From Lysobacteraceae bacterium (GTDB lineage: Bacteria; Pseudomonadota; Gammaproteobacteria; Xanthomonadales; Xanthomonadaceae), in assembly GCA_017990865.1 (NCBI GenBank), contig JAGNNB010000105.1, forward strand, positions 1 to 8,900: a stretch of DNA of 8,900 nt, in the 5' to 3' direction. The first letter of the stretch is position 1. Each line of letters starts with the position of its first letter. The translations under genes were made by a program, and so were the position numbers. Below are positions 1 to 5,642 of the stretch, in pieces. A model generated the notes under the pieces. That model saw only the letters and a program-made list of their open reading frames with translations. It ran no database searches and was not told the DNA's origin.

Positions 1-1
1 G

Positions 2-676
2 TATGTGCCCTGCGACGTCTGCCACGGCAAGCGCTACAACCGCGAAACGCTGGAGATTCTCTACAAGGGCTACAGCATCCACGACGTGCTGGAAATGACG
101 GTCGAAGATGCGCTGAGGCTGTTCGAACCAGTGCCGACGATCGCGCGCAAACTCGAAACGCTGATGGATGTGGGCCTGAGCTATATCCGTTTGGGGCAAT
201 CGGCGACGACGCTCTCGGGCGGCGAAGCGCAGCGCGTCAAACTGTCGAAAGAACTCTCGCGCCGCGATACCGGGCGCACGCTCTACATCCTCGACGAACC
301 GACCACCGGCCTGCATTTCCACGACATCGAACACTTGCTCGCCGTGTTGCACAAACTGCGCGACGACGGCAACACCATCGTGGTGATCGAGCACAATCTC
401 GATGTGATCAAGACCGCCGACTGGGTGGTCGATCTCGGCCCGGAGGGCGGCCATCGCGGCGGTCAGATCGTCGGCGAAGGCACGCCGGAACAGTTGATCG
501 CGATCCCGGAATCGCATACCGGGCGCTTCCTGGCGCCGTTGCTCGGCCGCAAGCGCAGTGCGGGCAGCACGCCGTCGAAAGCGTCGAACATATCGAAAGA
601 CGAGCGCGCGCTACCGCCACGGTCGAACAAGGCCGCGAAGAAAGCAGCGAAGAAAGCGGCGAAAAAGAAAGTCTGA
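2..676 (+). CDS. uvrA: UvrABC excinuclease subunit UvrA, C-terminal part (5' truncated by window)
   Basis: UvrA is the ATP-dependent damage-recognition subunit of nucleotide excision repair. It works in the cytoplasm as a dimer that loads UvrB on damaged DNA. Only about the last 225 residues of a roughly 950-residue protein are here; the frame is already open at the window edge. The fragment begins in the C-terminal zinc finger (second cysteine pair, [16 protein letters not shown]). It then shows the ABC signature [17 protein letters not shown], the Walker B stretch [13 protein letters not shown], and the switch histidine in [16 protein letters not shown]. These are all diagnostic of the second ATPase domain. 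The last ~40 residues after the conserved LLGRKR are a low-complexity tail ending in a run of KKAA units, which is basic and probably disordered. The downstream thioesterase gene is on the same strand, 78 bases away. Identity is certain; only the truncation limits the annotation. Confidence 0.97.
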   Translation, partial: YVPCDVCHGKRYNRETLEILYKGYSIHDVLEMTVEDALRLFEPVPTIARKLETLMDVGLSYIRLGQSATTLSGGEAQRVKLSKELSRRDTGRTLYILDEPTTGLHFHDIEHLLAVLHKLRDDGNTIVVIEHNLDVIKTADWVVDLGPEGGHRGGQIVGEGTPEQLIAIPESHTGRFLAPLLGRKRSAGSTPSKASNISKDERALPPRSNKAAKKAAKKAAKKKV

Positions 677-754
677 TCGCCTCTCCGAAGCCGCGTCGCC
701 GACCATTCCTTGGGCAGCGATGCGCGACCTGTATTCCACATTCTCCGTATCGCC

Positions 755-1162
755 ATGAACGCACCCGCCGCCCTATTCCGTATGCCGATCGAACTGCGTT
801 GGCGCGACCTCGACGCGTTCAACCACGTCAATAACGCCAATTTCATGACGTATCTGGAAGAGGCGCGGATCCGTTGGCTCGATCGCGCCTGCCGGCCCTG
901 GGTCAGCGACGCCAGCATTCCGTTGCTGGCCGCCGTGCAGATCAACTACCGCCTACCGATCCCCTACCCGGCCGATATCGCGGTGGAATTGTTCGCGGAA
1001 AAGGTCGGCAACAGCAGCCTGACGCTCGGTCATCGCATCGTCGATGCCGACGGCCGGCTCTACGCCGACGGCCACTGCGTGCTGGTATGGATCGAACGCG
1101 ATACGGGGCGCCCGACGGCTTTGCCGGATGCGGTGCGCCATGCGGCGTCGGCGGTCGGTTGA
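755..1162 (+). CDS. Hotdog-fold acyl-CoA thioesterase (4HBT/YbgC-FadM type)
   Basis: Predicted cytoplasmic thioesterase of 135 aa that would hydrolyse an acyl-CoA (or acyl-ACP) thioester. The N-terminal motif RWRDLDAFNHVNNANFMTYL, followed by EEARIRWL (about residues 15-43), is the classic 4-hydroxybenzoyl-CoA thioesterase signature; Asp20 aligns with the catalytic aspartate of that family. Residues 50-130 give the rest of a single hotdog domain, including VQINYRLPIPY and a cysteine-containing strand (HCVLVWIER). Full length is normal for the family. I chose the ATG at 755 because conserved sequence begins about ten residues later. A longer form starting at a TTG 45 bases upstream is possible but would add unconserved sequence. 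No clear Shine-Dalgarno is visible. It lies 78 bases after uvrA on the same strand and ends 15 bases from the convergent gene at 1178. The substrate cannot be told from sequence. Confidence 0.88.
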   Translation: MNAPAALFRMPIELRWRDLDAFNHVNNANFMTYLEEARIRWLDRACRPWVSDASIPLLAAVQINYRLPIPYPADIAVELFAEKVGNSSLTLGHRIVDADGRLYADGHCVLVWIERDTGRPTALPDAVRHAASAVG

Positions 1163-1177
1163 GCGGCGGCGACGCGT

Positions 1178-1735
1178 TCAGCGCGCGAAATCGTAGAGCG
1201 TGTCCTCGCGCATGCTCGCCAGGACGGCTTCGTTGAGTCGATTGTGAGCGATTCGCTCGCGGCCGCTGACCGGAAAGTCTTCGAAATCGTTGGGGTGTTC
1301 CATGCCGTGCAACACCAGCCCGAGCGACGGCGTCGCGCGCGATGCCAGCACGGCCTCGATCAACTCCCGCCACACGCTCAGCGAGGTGATTGCGGGCTCC
1401 GCCCTCGGTCGGGGCGGACGCGACTTCGCTTCGGCGCGCTGTTCGATCGCGCGCGCGATCTTCGCTTCGCTCCAGCCTTTGCGCCGCAAACGCGCGGCCT
1501 CGATCTCCGGATCGTCGCGACGCGCGCTCCACGCATCATGAGCGCTACCCAGCGGTGTGCCGCAATCGCAATGACCCGGGGTGGTGCCGAATATGCGTTC
1601 GCCGGACGCGAACGAGGCCACGATCGCCGAATCCGCTCGCCTCGGCGAAAAAAAACGGCCGTGCGCACGGAAAACCGCCGCGACGGCTTCGACATCGGCG
1701 TGACTCGGCAAAACAGCGCTGATGAATTGGCACAT
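1178..1735 (-). CDS. Hypothetical protein with a CDCG motif (185 aa)
   Basis: I do not recognise a characterised family. The protein begins MCQFISAVLP, has no signal peptide or membrane segment, and is probably cytoplasmic. Visible pieces: an N-terminal alpha/beta-looking region (1-50); a compact glycine/cysteine turn, FGTTPGHCDCGTPLG (residues 49-63), that could bind a metal or be redox active; a charged, probably helical stretch (about 72-108, rich in Glu, Arg and Lys, with KGWSEAKIARAIEQRAE); and a C-terminal domain (118-185) containing VLHGMEHPNDFEDFP. Third-position GC bias in this frame supports real coding. The start ATG has no obvious Shine-Dalgarno; a TTGACG box (1765-1770, minus strand) lies about 30 bases upstream, with only a 15-base spacer to TAACGA. 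An eight-T run in the coding strand (1648-1655) sits in the Phe28-Phe29 codons. It lies 98 bases downstream of the PCu(A)C gene on the same strand; co-transcription is possible but not shown. Confidence 0.75.
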   Translation of the reverse strand: MCQFISAVLPSHADVEAVAAVFRAHGRFFSPRRADSAIVASFASGERIFGTTPGHCDCGTPLGSAHDAWSARRDDPEIEAARLRRKGWSEAKIARAIEQRAEAKSRPPRPRAEPAITSLSVWRELIEAVLASRATPSLGLVLHGMEHPNDFEDFPVSGRERIAHNRLNEAVLASMREDTLYDFAR

Positions 1736-1833
1736 GATCGATTTCGTTACGCTCGGTCGCAGAGCGTCAAAAAGAAGAACAAACGGGCACGATCGGATAT
1801 CGCGACGCCGCGAGCCCGCATCGTTTCCTAACC

Positions 1834-2304
1834 TCAGATATCAGGTTTCCGCACCTCGAATTCGCCGAGCAGCGAGCCGCCGCCCTTGAGCGCGAATTCG
1901 ACGACGATCTTGCTGCCGGGCTTCAATGGCACGCGCGGTTTCGTCAGCATCACATGCAGCCCGCCGGGCCGAAACACCACGCTGCCGTCCGGCGCGAGCC
2001 GCAGTTCGGGCACGTGCCGCATCTTGCTGATGCCGTCGACGGTGCGGGTTTCGTGCAGCATCACGCTGCCGAACGAAGGGCTGGACGCGCCGACGATCAC
2101 CACCGGCATCGAGCAGGTGTTCACGATGCGGCCGTAACCGGCCATGGTCGTCGCCATCTTCGTCGCCGGCCCGGGCGTGGGCAGACGCACCCAGCCTTCG
2201 CGGACGGTCGGTCGGCAATCGCCGGCTCGTGCGGGCGTCGTCGCGCAGGCGACGGCGCACAGCAGCGCGGCGAGGATCAGAAAGCGTTCGAGTCTGTTGT
2301 GCAT
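1834..2304 (-). CDS. PCu(A)C-type periplasmic copper chaperone
   Basis: A secreted copper-binding protein of 156 aa. Members of this family (DUF461, PCu(A)C) carry Cu(I) in the periplasm and deliver it to the CuA site of cytochrome oxidase, often with Sco proteins. The sequence shows a signal peptide (basic MHNRLER, hydrophobic residues 8-20, likely cleavage after ARA at 27) and a beta-rich domain from about residue 35. It has the copper motif in canonical spacing: His84, ten residues, Met95, twenty-one residues, then His117-Val-Met119. The family's usual HM after the first histidine is HE here. Cys30 and Cys64 could form a disulfide. I chose the ATG at 2304 because it starts the signal peptide; the upstream in-frame extension is Arg/Gly-rich. 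No Sco or oxidase gene is near. It is divergent from the isomerase gene, with 50 bases between start codons. Confidence 0.9.
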   Translation of the reverse strand: MHNRLERFLILAALLCAVACATTPARAGDCRPTVREGWVRLPTPGPATKMATTMAGYGRIVNTCSMPVVIVGASSPSFGSVMLHETRTVDGISKMRHVPELRLAPDGSVVFRPGGLHVMLTKPRVPLKPGSKIVVEFALKGGGSLLGEFEVRKPDI

Positions 2305-2310
2305 GGGCCT

Positions 2311-2319
2311 TATGATAAC
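2311..2319. promoter_or_regulatory. AT-rich -10-like box in the divergent PCu(A)C / isomerase spacer
   Basis: The 50-base spacer is GC-rich except for TTATGATAA. It gives TATGAT on the plus strand (one mismatch to TATAAT), well placed for the isomerase gene. It also gives TATCAT on the minus strand, with the last base 7 nt from the PCu(A)C ATG, which would make that transcript leaderless. I see no convincing -35 box for either direction. This is a positional inference only. Confidence 0.35.
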
Positions 2320-2354
2320 GCTTCCTTTCCGCTCTCGACCCCGGCCGCCGCACG

Positions 2355-3131
2355 ATGACTGCACTCGTCGATACCCAGGATTCCGGCTCCATCCGCGTGC
2401 TGCGTCTCGCGCGGCCGCCCGTCAACGCATTGAATCCCGAACTGTGCCGTGCCCTGGTCGCTGCGCTGGATGCCGCCGACAACGATGGCGTGGACGGCGT
2501 GGTGCTGGCCGGCAACCCGAAGATTTTCTCGGCGGGTTTGGATGTGCCGTATTTGCTCTCGCTCGGCGACGATCGCGATGCCTTGTTCGAGGCCTGGCAA
2601 GTGTTCTTCGCAGCGGCGCGCGCCATCGCCGGCTTCCGCGCGCCGGTCGTGGCCGCGCTGACCGGTCATTCCCCCGCGGGCGGCTGCGTGCTGGCGCTGT
2701 GCAGCGACTACCGCATCATGGCGCGCAGCCCGGATCCGGCGCGTCCGTTCGCCATCGGCCTCAACGAAACCCAAGTCGGGCTGACCGTGCCCGAAGGCAT
2801 CCAACGCCTGATGCGGCGTGTGGTCGGCGATTACCGCTCGGAACGGCTGTTGATCGCCGGCGCGATGATCTCGGCCGAACGCGCGCACGACATCGGACTC
2901 GTCGACGAACTGGTTGACGGCGATGCCGTCGTGCCGCGCGCGGTGGAATGGCTGCAAACCCTGCTCGCTCTGCCGCGCAAACCGATGCTGCAAACCCGCG
3001 CTATCGCCCGCGCGGCTGTGCAAGAAGCGTTGACGCCCGAACTCGTACAACTCGAACGCTTCGTCGAAGGCTGGTTCGAACCCGACACCCAGGCGGCGCT
3101 CAAGGCGCTGGTGGTGAAGTTGAGAAAATAG
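2355..3131 (+). CDS. Delta(3),delta(2)-enoyl-CoA isomerase (crotonase superfamily)
   Basis: Predicted to move the double bond of 3-enoyl-CoA to the 2-trans position so that unsaturated fatty acids can enter beta-oxidation; cytoplasmic, 258 aa. The crotonase fold is shown by RPPVNALN (21-27), the oxyanion-hole motif FSAGLD (58-63), SPAGGCVLALCSDYRI (106-121) and GLNETQVGL (135-143). The last two match the mitochondrial ECI1/DCI isomerases rather than hydratases. Glu138 sits where the isomerase catalytic glutamate is, and the position of the first hydratase glutamate (in GGGLEL of hydratases) is taken by residues of GGCVLAL. The C-terminal helices run to LKALVVKLRK. The ATG follows the short divergent spacer. 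Its 3' end faces arsC across the repeat block, and a degraded second copy of its last ~20 codons lies at 3256-3324. The family is certain; isomerase rather than hydratase is an inference from these motifs. Confidence 0.88.
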   Translation: MTALVDTQDSGSIRVLRLARPPVNALNPELCRALVAALDAADNDGVDGVVLAGNPKIFSAGLDVPYLLSLGDDRDALFEAWQVFFAAARAIAGFRAPVVAALTGHSPAGGCVLALCSDYRIMARSPDPARPFAIGLNETQVGLTVPEGIQRLMRRVVGDYRSERLLIAGAMISAERAHDIGLVDELVDGDAVVPRAVEWLQTLLALPRKPMLQTRAIARAAVQEALTPELVQLERFVEGWFEPDTQAALKALVVKLRK

Positions 3132-3148
3132 GCGCGCGCTCGATTCTC

Positions 3149-3218
3149 GTAGAGCGGAGCGCAGCTCCGCTGAACATTCATCCGAAGACGTGTACAGCGG
3201 AGCTGCGCTCCGCTCTAC
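3149..3218. repeat. SMAG/REP-like inverted dimer, copy A
   Basis: Two 23-bp GTAG-headed units in opposite orientation (3149-3171 and 3196-3218) are exact reverse complements, separated by 24 bases. Each unit is itself a hairpin: AGCGGAGC, loop GCA, GCTCCGCT. Repeats of 22-25 bp with a terminal GTAG and a stem-loop are known in Stenotrophomonas as SMAG elements, occurring as monomers and inverted dimers. These units fit that description. The dimer starts 17 bases after the isomerase stop, so the hairpin could end or protect that transcript. Confidence 0.85.
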
Positions 3219-3230
3219 AAATGCGTGAAG

Positions 3231-3248
3231 GTCAACGCACGCGGCGAC
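3231..3248 (-). pseudogene. Duplicated fragment of the arsC 3' end
   Basis: These 18 bases are identical to 3502-3519, the last codons and stop of arsC (encoding GRRVR and TGA on the minus strand). The identity continues leftward through 12 more bases (one mismatch in the 30) into the repeat arm. Beyond 3248 the match stops and isomerase-like sequence begins. It is a leftover of a duplicated intergenic segment, not a gene. Confidence 0.7.
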
Positions 3249-3255
3249 ACCTTCT

Positions 3256-3324
3256 ATGGCTGAGCGATTCGAGCGCAGTATCCAGACGGCGTTGAATGCG
3301 CTGGTGGCGAAGCTGGGAAAATAG
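3256..3324 (+). pseudogene. Degraded second copy of the isomerase 3' end
   Basis: An ATG-to-TAG frame of 22 codons ends FERSIQTALNALVAKLGK, against FEPDTQAALKALVVKLRK at the real isomerase C-terminus. Over the 61 bases from the TTC codon through the stop and four bases beyond, I count 48 identities with no gaps. It is followed 19 bases later by another repeat unit, just as the real gene end is. Only the tail is present, with no crotonase active site, so it is best read as a gene relic produced by duplication or recombination with a diverged copy. It is probably not translated to anything functional. Confidence 0.7.
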
Positions 3325-3343
3325 GCGCCCCGAATGGCCTGAT

Positions 3344-3420
3344 TTAGAGCGGAGCGCAGCTCCGCTGAAATATCTTGCCCATGTATAGCAGAGCAAAGCT
3401 CCGCTGAAATGTCTTGCCCC
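3344..3420 (+). repeat. Two tandem SMAG-like units with a ~38-bp period
   Basis: Unit 3344-3366 (headed TTAG instead of GTAG) and unit 3383-3405 (three mismatches to the intact unit at 3421) are in direct orientation. Each is followed by a similar linker, GAAATATCTTGCCC or GAAATGTCTTGCCC. The spacing is 39 and then 38 bases to the next unit at 3421. Copy A has no counterpart of this tandem stretch, so it accounts for the extra length of the second block. Confidence 0.75.
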
Positions 3421-3489
3421 GTAGAGCGGAGCGAAGCTCCGCTGAACATTCCTCCGAAACGTGTACAGCGGAGCTTCGCTCCGCTCTAC
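3421..3489. repeat. SMAG/REP-like inverted dimer, copy B
   Basis: GTAG-headed units 3421-3443 and 3467-3489 are exact 23-bp reverse complements around a 23-base loop. The dimer plus the next 30 bases (3421-3519) matches 3149-3248, with about four substitutions and one single-base indel. The central base of the unit differs from copy A (GAA instead of GCA) and the opposite arm carries the matching change (TTC instead of TGC), so the long hairpin stays perfect. It ends 13 bases before the arsC stop codon, between convergent genes, where it could serve as a two-way terminator. Confidence 0.85.
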
Positions 3490-3502
3490 AAATGCGTGGA
3501 GG

Positions 3503-3922
3503 TCAACGCACGCGGCGACCTTCGGCGTCGATCACCACTTCGCCGTCTTCTTTCGTGAACGGCGCCGTCACCGGCGGCAAAAGGTCGAGCACGACTTCCG
3601 ACGGCCTGCACAGACGCGCGCCCTTGGGCGTGAACACGAACGGGCGGTTGATCAACACCGGCGTCGCAACCATCGCATCGAGCAGCGCATCGTCGCTCAA
3701 CGACGCATCGTCGAGGCCGAGTTCGGCGTAGGGCGTGCCTTTTTCGCGGATCGCTTCGCGCACCGTCAAACCCGCAGCGCCGATCGCTTCGGCCAAGCGC
3801 GCTTTCGATGGCGGCGTTTTGAGGTATTCGACGACTTCCGGTTCGATTCCGGCGTGCCGAATCAAGGCCAGCGTATTGCGCGACGTGCCGCAGGCGGGGT
3901 TGTGCCAGATTTCAGCTTGCAT
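3503..3922 (-). CDS. arsC: Glutaredoxin-dependent arsenate reductase ArsC
   Basis: Cytoplasmic enzyme that reduces arsenate to arsenite using glutathione and glutaredoxin; 139 aa, full family length. The sequence closely follows E. coli plasmid ArsC: HNPACGTSRNTLALI with catalytic Cys11, and the three arsenate-binding arginines at Arg59, Arg93 (LINRP) and Arg106 (RLCRPSE), in the same spacing as Arg60/94/107. It ends KEDGEVVIDAEGRRVR. I chose the ATG at 3922 because GAGGA lies just upstream on the minus strand and the protein then begins like its relatives. Two further in-frame ATGs at 3937 and 3952 come from a 15-bp tandem duplication. It is the last gene of the nudL-sseA-arsC run, 57 bases after sseA. 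No arsR, arsB or acr3 gene is present, so a role in arsenic resistance is likely but the regulation is not visible. Confidence 0.93.
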   Translation of the reverse strand: MQAEIWHNPACGTSRNTLALIRHAGIEPEVVEYLKTPPSKARLAEAIGAAGLTVREAIREKGTPYAELGLDDASLSDDALLDAMVATPVLINRPFVFTPKGARLCRPSEVVLDLLPPVTAPFTKEDGEVVIDAEGRRVR

Positions 3923-3932
3923 GTTTTCCTCG

Positions 3933-3962
3933 TGCATGACTTCGACCTGCATGACTTCGACC
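3933..3962. repeat. Perfect 15-bp tandem duplication in the arsC leader
   Basis: TGCATGACTTCGACC occurs twice head to tail (3933-3947, 3948-3962) in the 57-base sseA-arsC spacer. On the minus strand each copy carries an ATG in the arsC frame, and because 15 is a multiple of three both remain in frame. If translated from the upstream ATGs the protein would gain a short MQVEVMHEEN leader. The Shine-Dalgarno favours the inner ATG at 3922. Confidence 0.85.
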
Positions 3963-3979
3963 AACGTGATCTCGAATTC

Positions 3980-4891
3980 CTATTCGCCCGTCGCGATGGG
4001 CCGCGCCGCATCTTCGATCCACCCGCTCCACGAGCCCGTGTACAAGGCCGCGCCTGTCAAACCCGCGTGTTCCATCGCCAACAAATGATGGCAGGCGGTC
4101 ACGCCCGAACCGCACATCGCGATCGCGCGTTCGGGGCCACGCTCACCGAGCAGCGTTTCGAATTCATCGCGAAGTACCTGCGGCGATTTGAAGCGCCCAC
4201 TCTCCAAGTTCTTCGCATACGGCCGATTGACCGCACCGGGCACATGGCCGGCGACGGGATCGATCGGTTCGACCTCGCCGCGGAACCGCTCCGCCGCGCG
4301 CGCATCGATCAACGCATCGCCCGACGACAACGCGGCACGCACCGCGGTGGCATCGAGCAGACGCAAGCGATCGAAATTCGGCGCGGAGAAACCATACGCT
4401 TCGTTCGATGCCGCATCGATCGACACAGACGTCGGTTCGCCGCGTTCGGTCGGTAACGCCAGCGCGCACCAGCGCGCCCAACCGCCGTCGAGCACCGCGA
4501 CATCGCGATGGCCGAGCGCGCGCAGCAAAGCCCACAAACGCGCGGCGTACGCGCCGTCGCCGGCGTCGTAAGCGGCGACCTGAGTCTCCGCGCCGACGCC
4601 GTTACGCGCGAGCCAAGCGACGAACGCATCGGCCTGCGGCCAAGGATGTCGACCGCTACCCGCACGATGCGGCGAATGCATGTCGGACAAATCGCGATCC
4701 AAGTGCGCATAACGCGCGCCGGGAATGCGCGCTTCGCGCCATGCGGCTTCGCCGGCCTGCGGGTCCGCAAGCGAGAAACGCGCATCGAAAACGACAAGCT
4801 CGCGAGCATGCGCATCGCTTGCGACCGCAGCGCACTCGCTCAAGCGCGACGCCAACGCCTCGGCATCGACCAGGGTCCGCCAACCGCTCAT
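3980..4891 (-). CDS. sseA: 3-mercaptopyruvate sulfurtransferase, two rhodanese domains
   Basis: Transfers sulfur from 3-mercaptopyruvate to a thiol or cyanide acceptor; 303 aa, the normal two-domain length. The N-terminal non-catalytic rhodanese domain (about 8-140) contains VFDARFSL, HIPGA-like RIPGARYAHLD, SGRHPWP and VAAYDAGDGAYAARLWALLRALGH. The C-terminal catalytic domain (about 180-298) contains LIDARAAERFRGEVEPIDPVAGHVPGAVN and the active loop CGSGVTA starting at Cys260. CGSGVTA is typical of mercaptopyruvate sulfurtransferases, while thiosulfate rhodaneses usually have CRKGVT. No signal peptide is seen, so it should be cytoplasmic. Its ATG overlaps the TGA of the upstream Nudix gene by four bases, implying translational coupling, and arsC follows after 57 bases. 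Related thiosulfate activity cannot be excluded. Confidence 0.92.
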   Translation of the reverse strand: MSGWRTLVDAEALASRLSECAAVASDAHARELVVFDARFSLADPQAGEAAWREARIPGARYAHLDRDLSDMHSPHRAGSGRHPWPQADAFVAWLARNGVGAETQVAAYDAGDGAYAARLWALLRALGHRDVAVLDGGWARWCALALPTERGEPTSVSIDAASNEAYGFSAPNFDRLRLLDATAVRAALSSGDALIDARAAERFRGEVEPIDPVAGHVPGAVNRPYAKNLESGRFKSPQVLRDEFETLLGERGPERAIAMCGSGVTACHHLLAMEHAGLTGAALYTGSWSGWIEDAARPIATGE

Positions 4892-5571
4892 CGCGTCGCC
4901 TCGCCCGCGCGCGCCAAACGCTCGCGCAAATTGAACAGGATCGATGCGGTCACGCCCCAGATGCGTTTCTCGGGCGCTTGCGGCGAATTGCGGAATTGCA
5001 GCACTTCACGGCGACGTCCGCGGTACTCCAGCGGGATGCGTTCCAAATGCGCCGGGTGCATCAAATAATCCAGATCGACCTCGAACACGTCGGCGACCTC
5101 GTCGGGATTGGGCGCGGCGACGAATTCAGGTGCGACGTAAGCGACCACCGGCATCACGCGGAAGCCGGTGATCGTCACCAAGGGGTCGAGAAAGCCCAGC
5201 GGCGTGGTCTGTGCGGCAGCCAAACCGATCTCTTCCTCGGCTTCGCGCAGCGCCGCGGCCACCGGGCCGTCGTCGTCGCGATCGATGCGACCGCCGGGAA
5301 AACTCACCTGTCCCGCGTGGTGGCGCAGCCGGTCGGTGCGCTGGGTGAGCAACACCTGCACGCCGGACGGGCGCGGAACCAAACACACCAGCACAGCGGC
5401 TTCGGCCGCCGGCGCATCCGACAACAGATCGGCCAGTTCTTCGAGATTCCAGGGCGCGTGCGTCGGCACGGCATGCAGCGGATGCAGCGTGCCGCGGGGA
5501 AGCATCGTCATCGGATCGGCCGCGGCGGCTGTCGAGTACGAACGGGGAAGCGGCGGTGTCGCGAACGTCAT
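4888..5571 (-). CDS. nudL: Nudix hydrolase, CoA pyrophosphatase NudL (YeaB) type
   Basis: Predicted to cleave the pyrophosphate bond of coenzyme A or acyl-CoA, giving phosphopantetheine and 3',5'-ADP; cytoplasmic, 227 aa. The family-specific block LLTQRTDRLRHHAGQVSFPG (74-93) runs straight into the Nudix box GRIDRDDD...ALREAEEEIGL (94-117). Glu110, Glu113 and Glu114 supply metal ligands. The combination matches the UPF0035/CoAse signature found in bacterial NudL and peroxisomal NUDT7. Residues 1-50 are less conserved and may include an overlong start; an ATG at codon 21 is an alternative. No Shine-Dalgarno precedes the 5571 ATG, but a CATAAT box lies about 7 bases upstream, consistent with leaderless expression. 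First gene of a run with sseA (ATGA overlap) and arsC; all three handle thiols or CoA. Confidence 0.88.
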   Translation of the reverse strand: MTFATPPLPRSYSTAAAADPMTMLPRGTLHPLHAVPTHAPWNLEELADLLSDAPAAEAAVLVCLVPRPSGVQVLLTQRTDRLRHHAGQVSFPGGRIDRDDDGPVAAALREAEEEIGLAAAQTTPLGFLDPLVTITGFRVMPVVAYVAPEFVAAPNPDEVADVFEVDLDYLMHPAHLERIPLEYRGRRREVLQFRNSPQAPEKRIWGVTASILFNLRERLARAGEATR

Positions 5572-5572
5572 C

Positions 5573-5587
5573 CGCGCATTATGCGCG
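5573..5587. promoter_or_regulatory. 15-bp palindrome over a -10-like box at the nudL start
   Basis: CGCGCAT-T-ATGCGCG is a perfect 7+1+7 inverted repeat. It ends one base before the nudL start codon and contains CATAAT on the minus strand (5583 to 5578), one mismatch to TATAAT. The placement suggests a promoter with an overlapping operator, but there is no good -35 box and no known regulator consensus that I recognise. Confidence 0.35.
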
Positions 5588-5642
5588 ATGCGGCGCGGGC
5601 GGTTCGACTCGAATCCACACGACGCCTGCGGTTTCGAATGCT

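Noticed and set aside
463..945. Long minus-strand open frames opposite uvrA and the thioesterase
   Set aside because: They are antisense to clear conserved genes, have Arg/Ala/Ser-rich translations typical of GC-rich shadow frames, and show no family motif.
2310..3449. A 379-codon minus-strand frame opposite the isomerase and repeats
   Set aside because: Its repeated SAELRSAL-like peptides are just translations of the palindromic repeats, and the rest is antisense to the isomerase.
3149..3489. CRISPR array
   Set aside because: The repeated units are palindromic, in mixed orientation, with similar rather than unique spacers, and no cas gene is near.
5600..5625. tRNA-like T-arm (GGTTCGACTCGAATCC)
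   Set aside because: No acceptor, D or anticodon stem can be folded around it. The resemblance comes from a short TTCGA-C-TCGAA inverted repeat.
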